The notes under the pieces: model-generated
Databases searched by the model: none
Seen by the model: the letters and a program-made list of their open reading frames with translations, nothing else
Told to the model about the DNA's origin: nothing
Part shown: positions 63,885-64,000 of the stretch, in pieces
How positions within the stretch are numbered: position 1 is the stretch's first letter
Layout of the letters: each line of letters opens with the position of its first letter
Program-made: the position numbers and the translations under genes
Source of the DNA: Auanema rhodensis
Lineage: Eukaryota > Nematoda > Chromadorea > Rhabditida > Rhabditidae
NCBI GenBank assembly: GCA_964057225.1
Contig: CAXKVF010000073.1
Span: 372,001-436,000 of the forward strand
Length of the DNA stretch: 64,000 nucleotides
Direction of reading: 5' to 3'

Positions 63885-64000
63885 ATGAACCAATATCAAT
63901 AAAAATTTGTTTTTAGACTAATATGGACATGGGGAATCTAATTTTGAAAACCGCATCTCTTTATCTTTCACGTGAAGCGAGTTACATACCAAGTGCACAT
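63885..64000 (+). repeat. Partial monomer at the right edge (116 bp)
   Basis: Monomer positions 1-116 of M364, with 4A, 44C and 56A. It is cut by the window boundary, so the array continues to the right. The left edge falls exactly at monomer position 1, so it gives no information about where the array begins. Confidence 0.97.

Larger units (their letters stand above)
1..64000 (+). repeat. 176-bp satellite array, about 364 head-to-tail monomers
   Basis: The whole window is one tandem repeat. Monomers start at 1, 177, 353, 529 and so on, and the 176-bp register holds to the end apart from four 1-bp deletions. This gives 363 full units and one partial. All units have the same orientation; I saw no inversion, unrelated insertion or unique sequence. 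The consensus has about 56 G+C in 176 bp (32%). Neighbouring units differ at only a few positions. Because 176 leaves remainder 2 on division by 3, any reading frame passes through all three phases of the unit within three monomers. Stop codons therefore close every frame within about 530 nt on both strands, so no coding region is expected. Long homogeneous arrays with nucleosome-sized units are typical of eukaryotic centromeric or heterochromatic satellites; that assignment is inference. The family is not one I recognise. Strand is arbitrary. Confidence 0.98.

Noticed and set aside
1-64000. Protein-coding genes
   Set aside because: The 176-bp period shifts frame by two bases each unit, so every frame meets the monomer's stop codons within three units on both strands. 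Short open stretches recur identically in each repeat and have no domain or coding signature.
1-64000. CRISPR array
   Set aside because: Regular spacing is present, but there are no spacers. The whole 176-bp unit is repeated with only scattered substitutions, and no cas genes are seen.
1-64000. CENP-B box
   Set aside because: The required TTCG and CGGG cores are absent from the consensus. TTCG appears only as a private change in M222 and M297, without the rest of the box.
1-64000. Transposon insertion, telomeric repeat or rDNA within the array
   Set aside because: The 176-bp register is continuous apart from four 1-bp deletions, so no foreign sequence is inserted anywhere. No short telomere-like tandem repeat was seen.

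Overview
The window is one uninterrupted satellite DNA array. A 176-bp unit is repeated head-to-tail, all in one orientation, from the first base to the last. I tracked 363 complete monomers plus a 116-bp partial one at the right edge (363 x 176, minus four 1-bp deletions, plus 116, gives exactly 64,000). There is no gene, RNA gene, transposon, CRISPR array, telomeric repeat or unique flanking sequence. The unit is about 68% A+T. An array this long, with a near-nucleosomal unit and nested higher-order repeats (HORs), points to a eukaryotic centromeric, pericentromeric or other constitutive-heterochromatin satellite. I do not recognise the family. It does not resemble the Arabidopsis 178-bp, Brassica CentBr 176-bp or primate alpha satellites as I remember them, so the host is left open: plant or invertebrate are both plausible.

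I number monomers M1 to M364 from base 1, taking the ATG of the boundary dyad as monomer position 1. The diagnostic positions are 4 (A/C), 17, 21, 28, 30, 32, 44 (C/G/A), 47-48 (GG/AA), 56 (A/G/T), 62, 67, 70, 82, 84-85, 106, 107, 124-125, 127 (T/A/C), 139, 143 (T/C) and 168-171. Short names used below: A = 127A with 143T. B = 44G, 56G, 127T; Bc = B with 143C. D = B with 84-85 AA. E = 47-48 AA. F = 4C. G = 62A. H = 4C with 30C. I = the plain type with 127T and 143T. K = 139G. N = 4C with 56G and 82G; N2 = N with 127C. P = 124T with 125A. Q = 4A with 30C. R = 4C with 56T and 143C. A lower-case c after a name means 143C.

Layout. 1-2464: mostly A/B dimers (352 bp). 2465-5982: a mosaic containing the del-D-F trimer twice and a Bc-E-D-F-G-H cassette. 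5983-9854: an 11-monomer HOR in two tandem copies. 9151-13724: a second copy of 1057-5806, one monomer shorter. 13725-29916: dominated by five copies of an 11-monomer cassette (Bc-E-D-F-G-H-P-Q-I-I-F, with A replacing P in two copies), partly carried by a 5.6-kb duplication. 29917-36604: a decayed mixture. 36605-39772: a transition where 56T appears and 44G disappears. 39773-53676: a very large tandem duplication of 41 and 38 monomers. 53677-60188: three copies of a 13/11/13-monomer HOR. 60189-64000: loosely ordered A-I-F-R monomers running off the edge.

Nothing here encodes a product. What can be read is the array's history (unequal exchange, conversion and segmental duplication at several scales) and a set of short motifs present in nearly every unit: three evenly spaced CACGT cores, a dyad across each monomer junction, and an A+T-rich dyad. 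These are candidate protein-binding or DNA-structure elements; no function is demonstrated. All counts and comparisons were made by eye.
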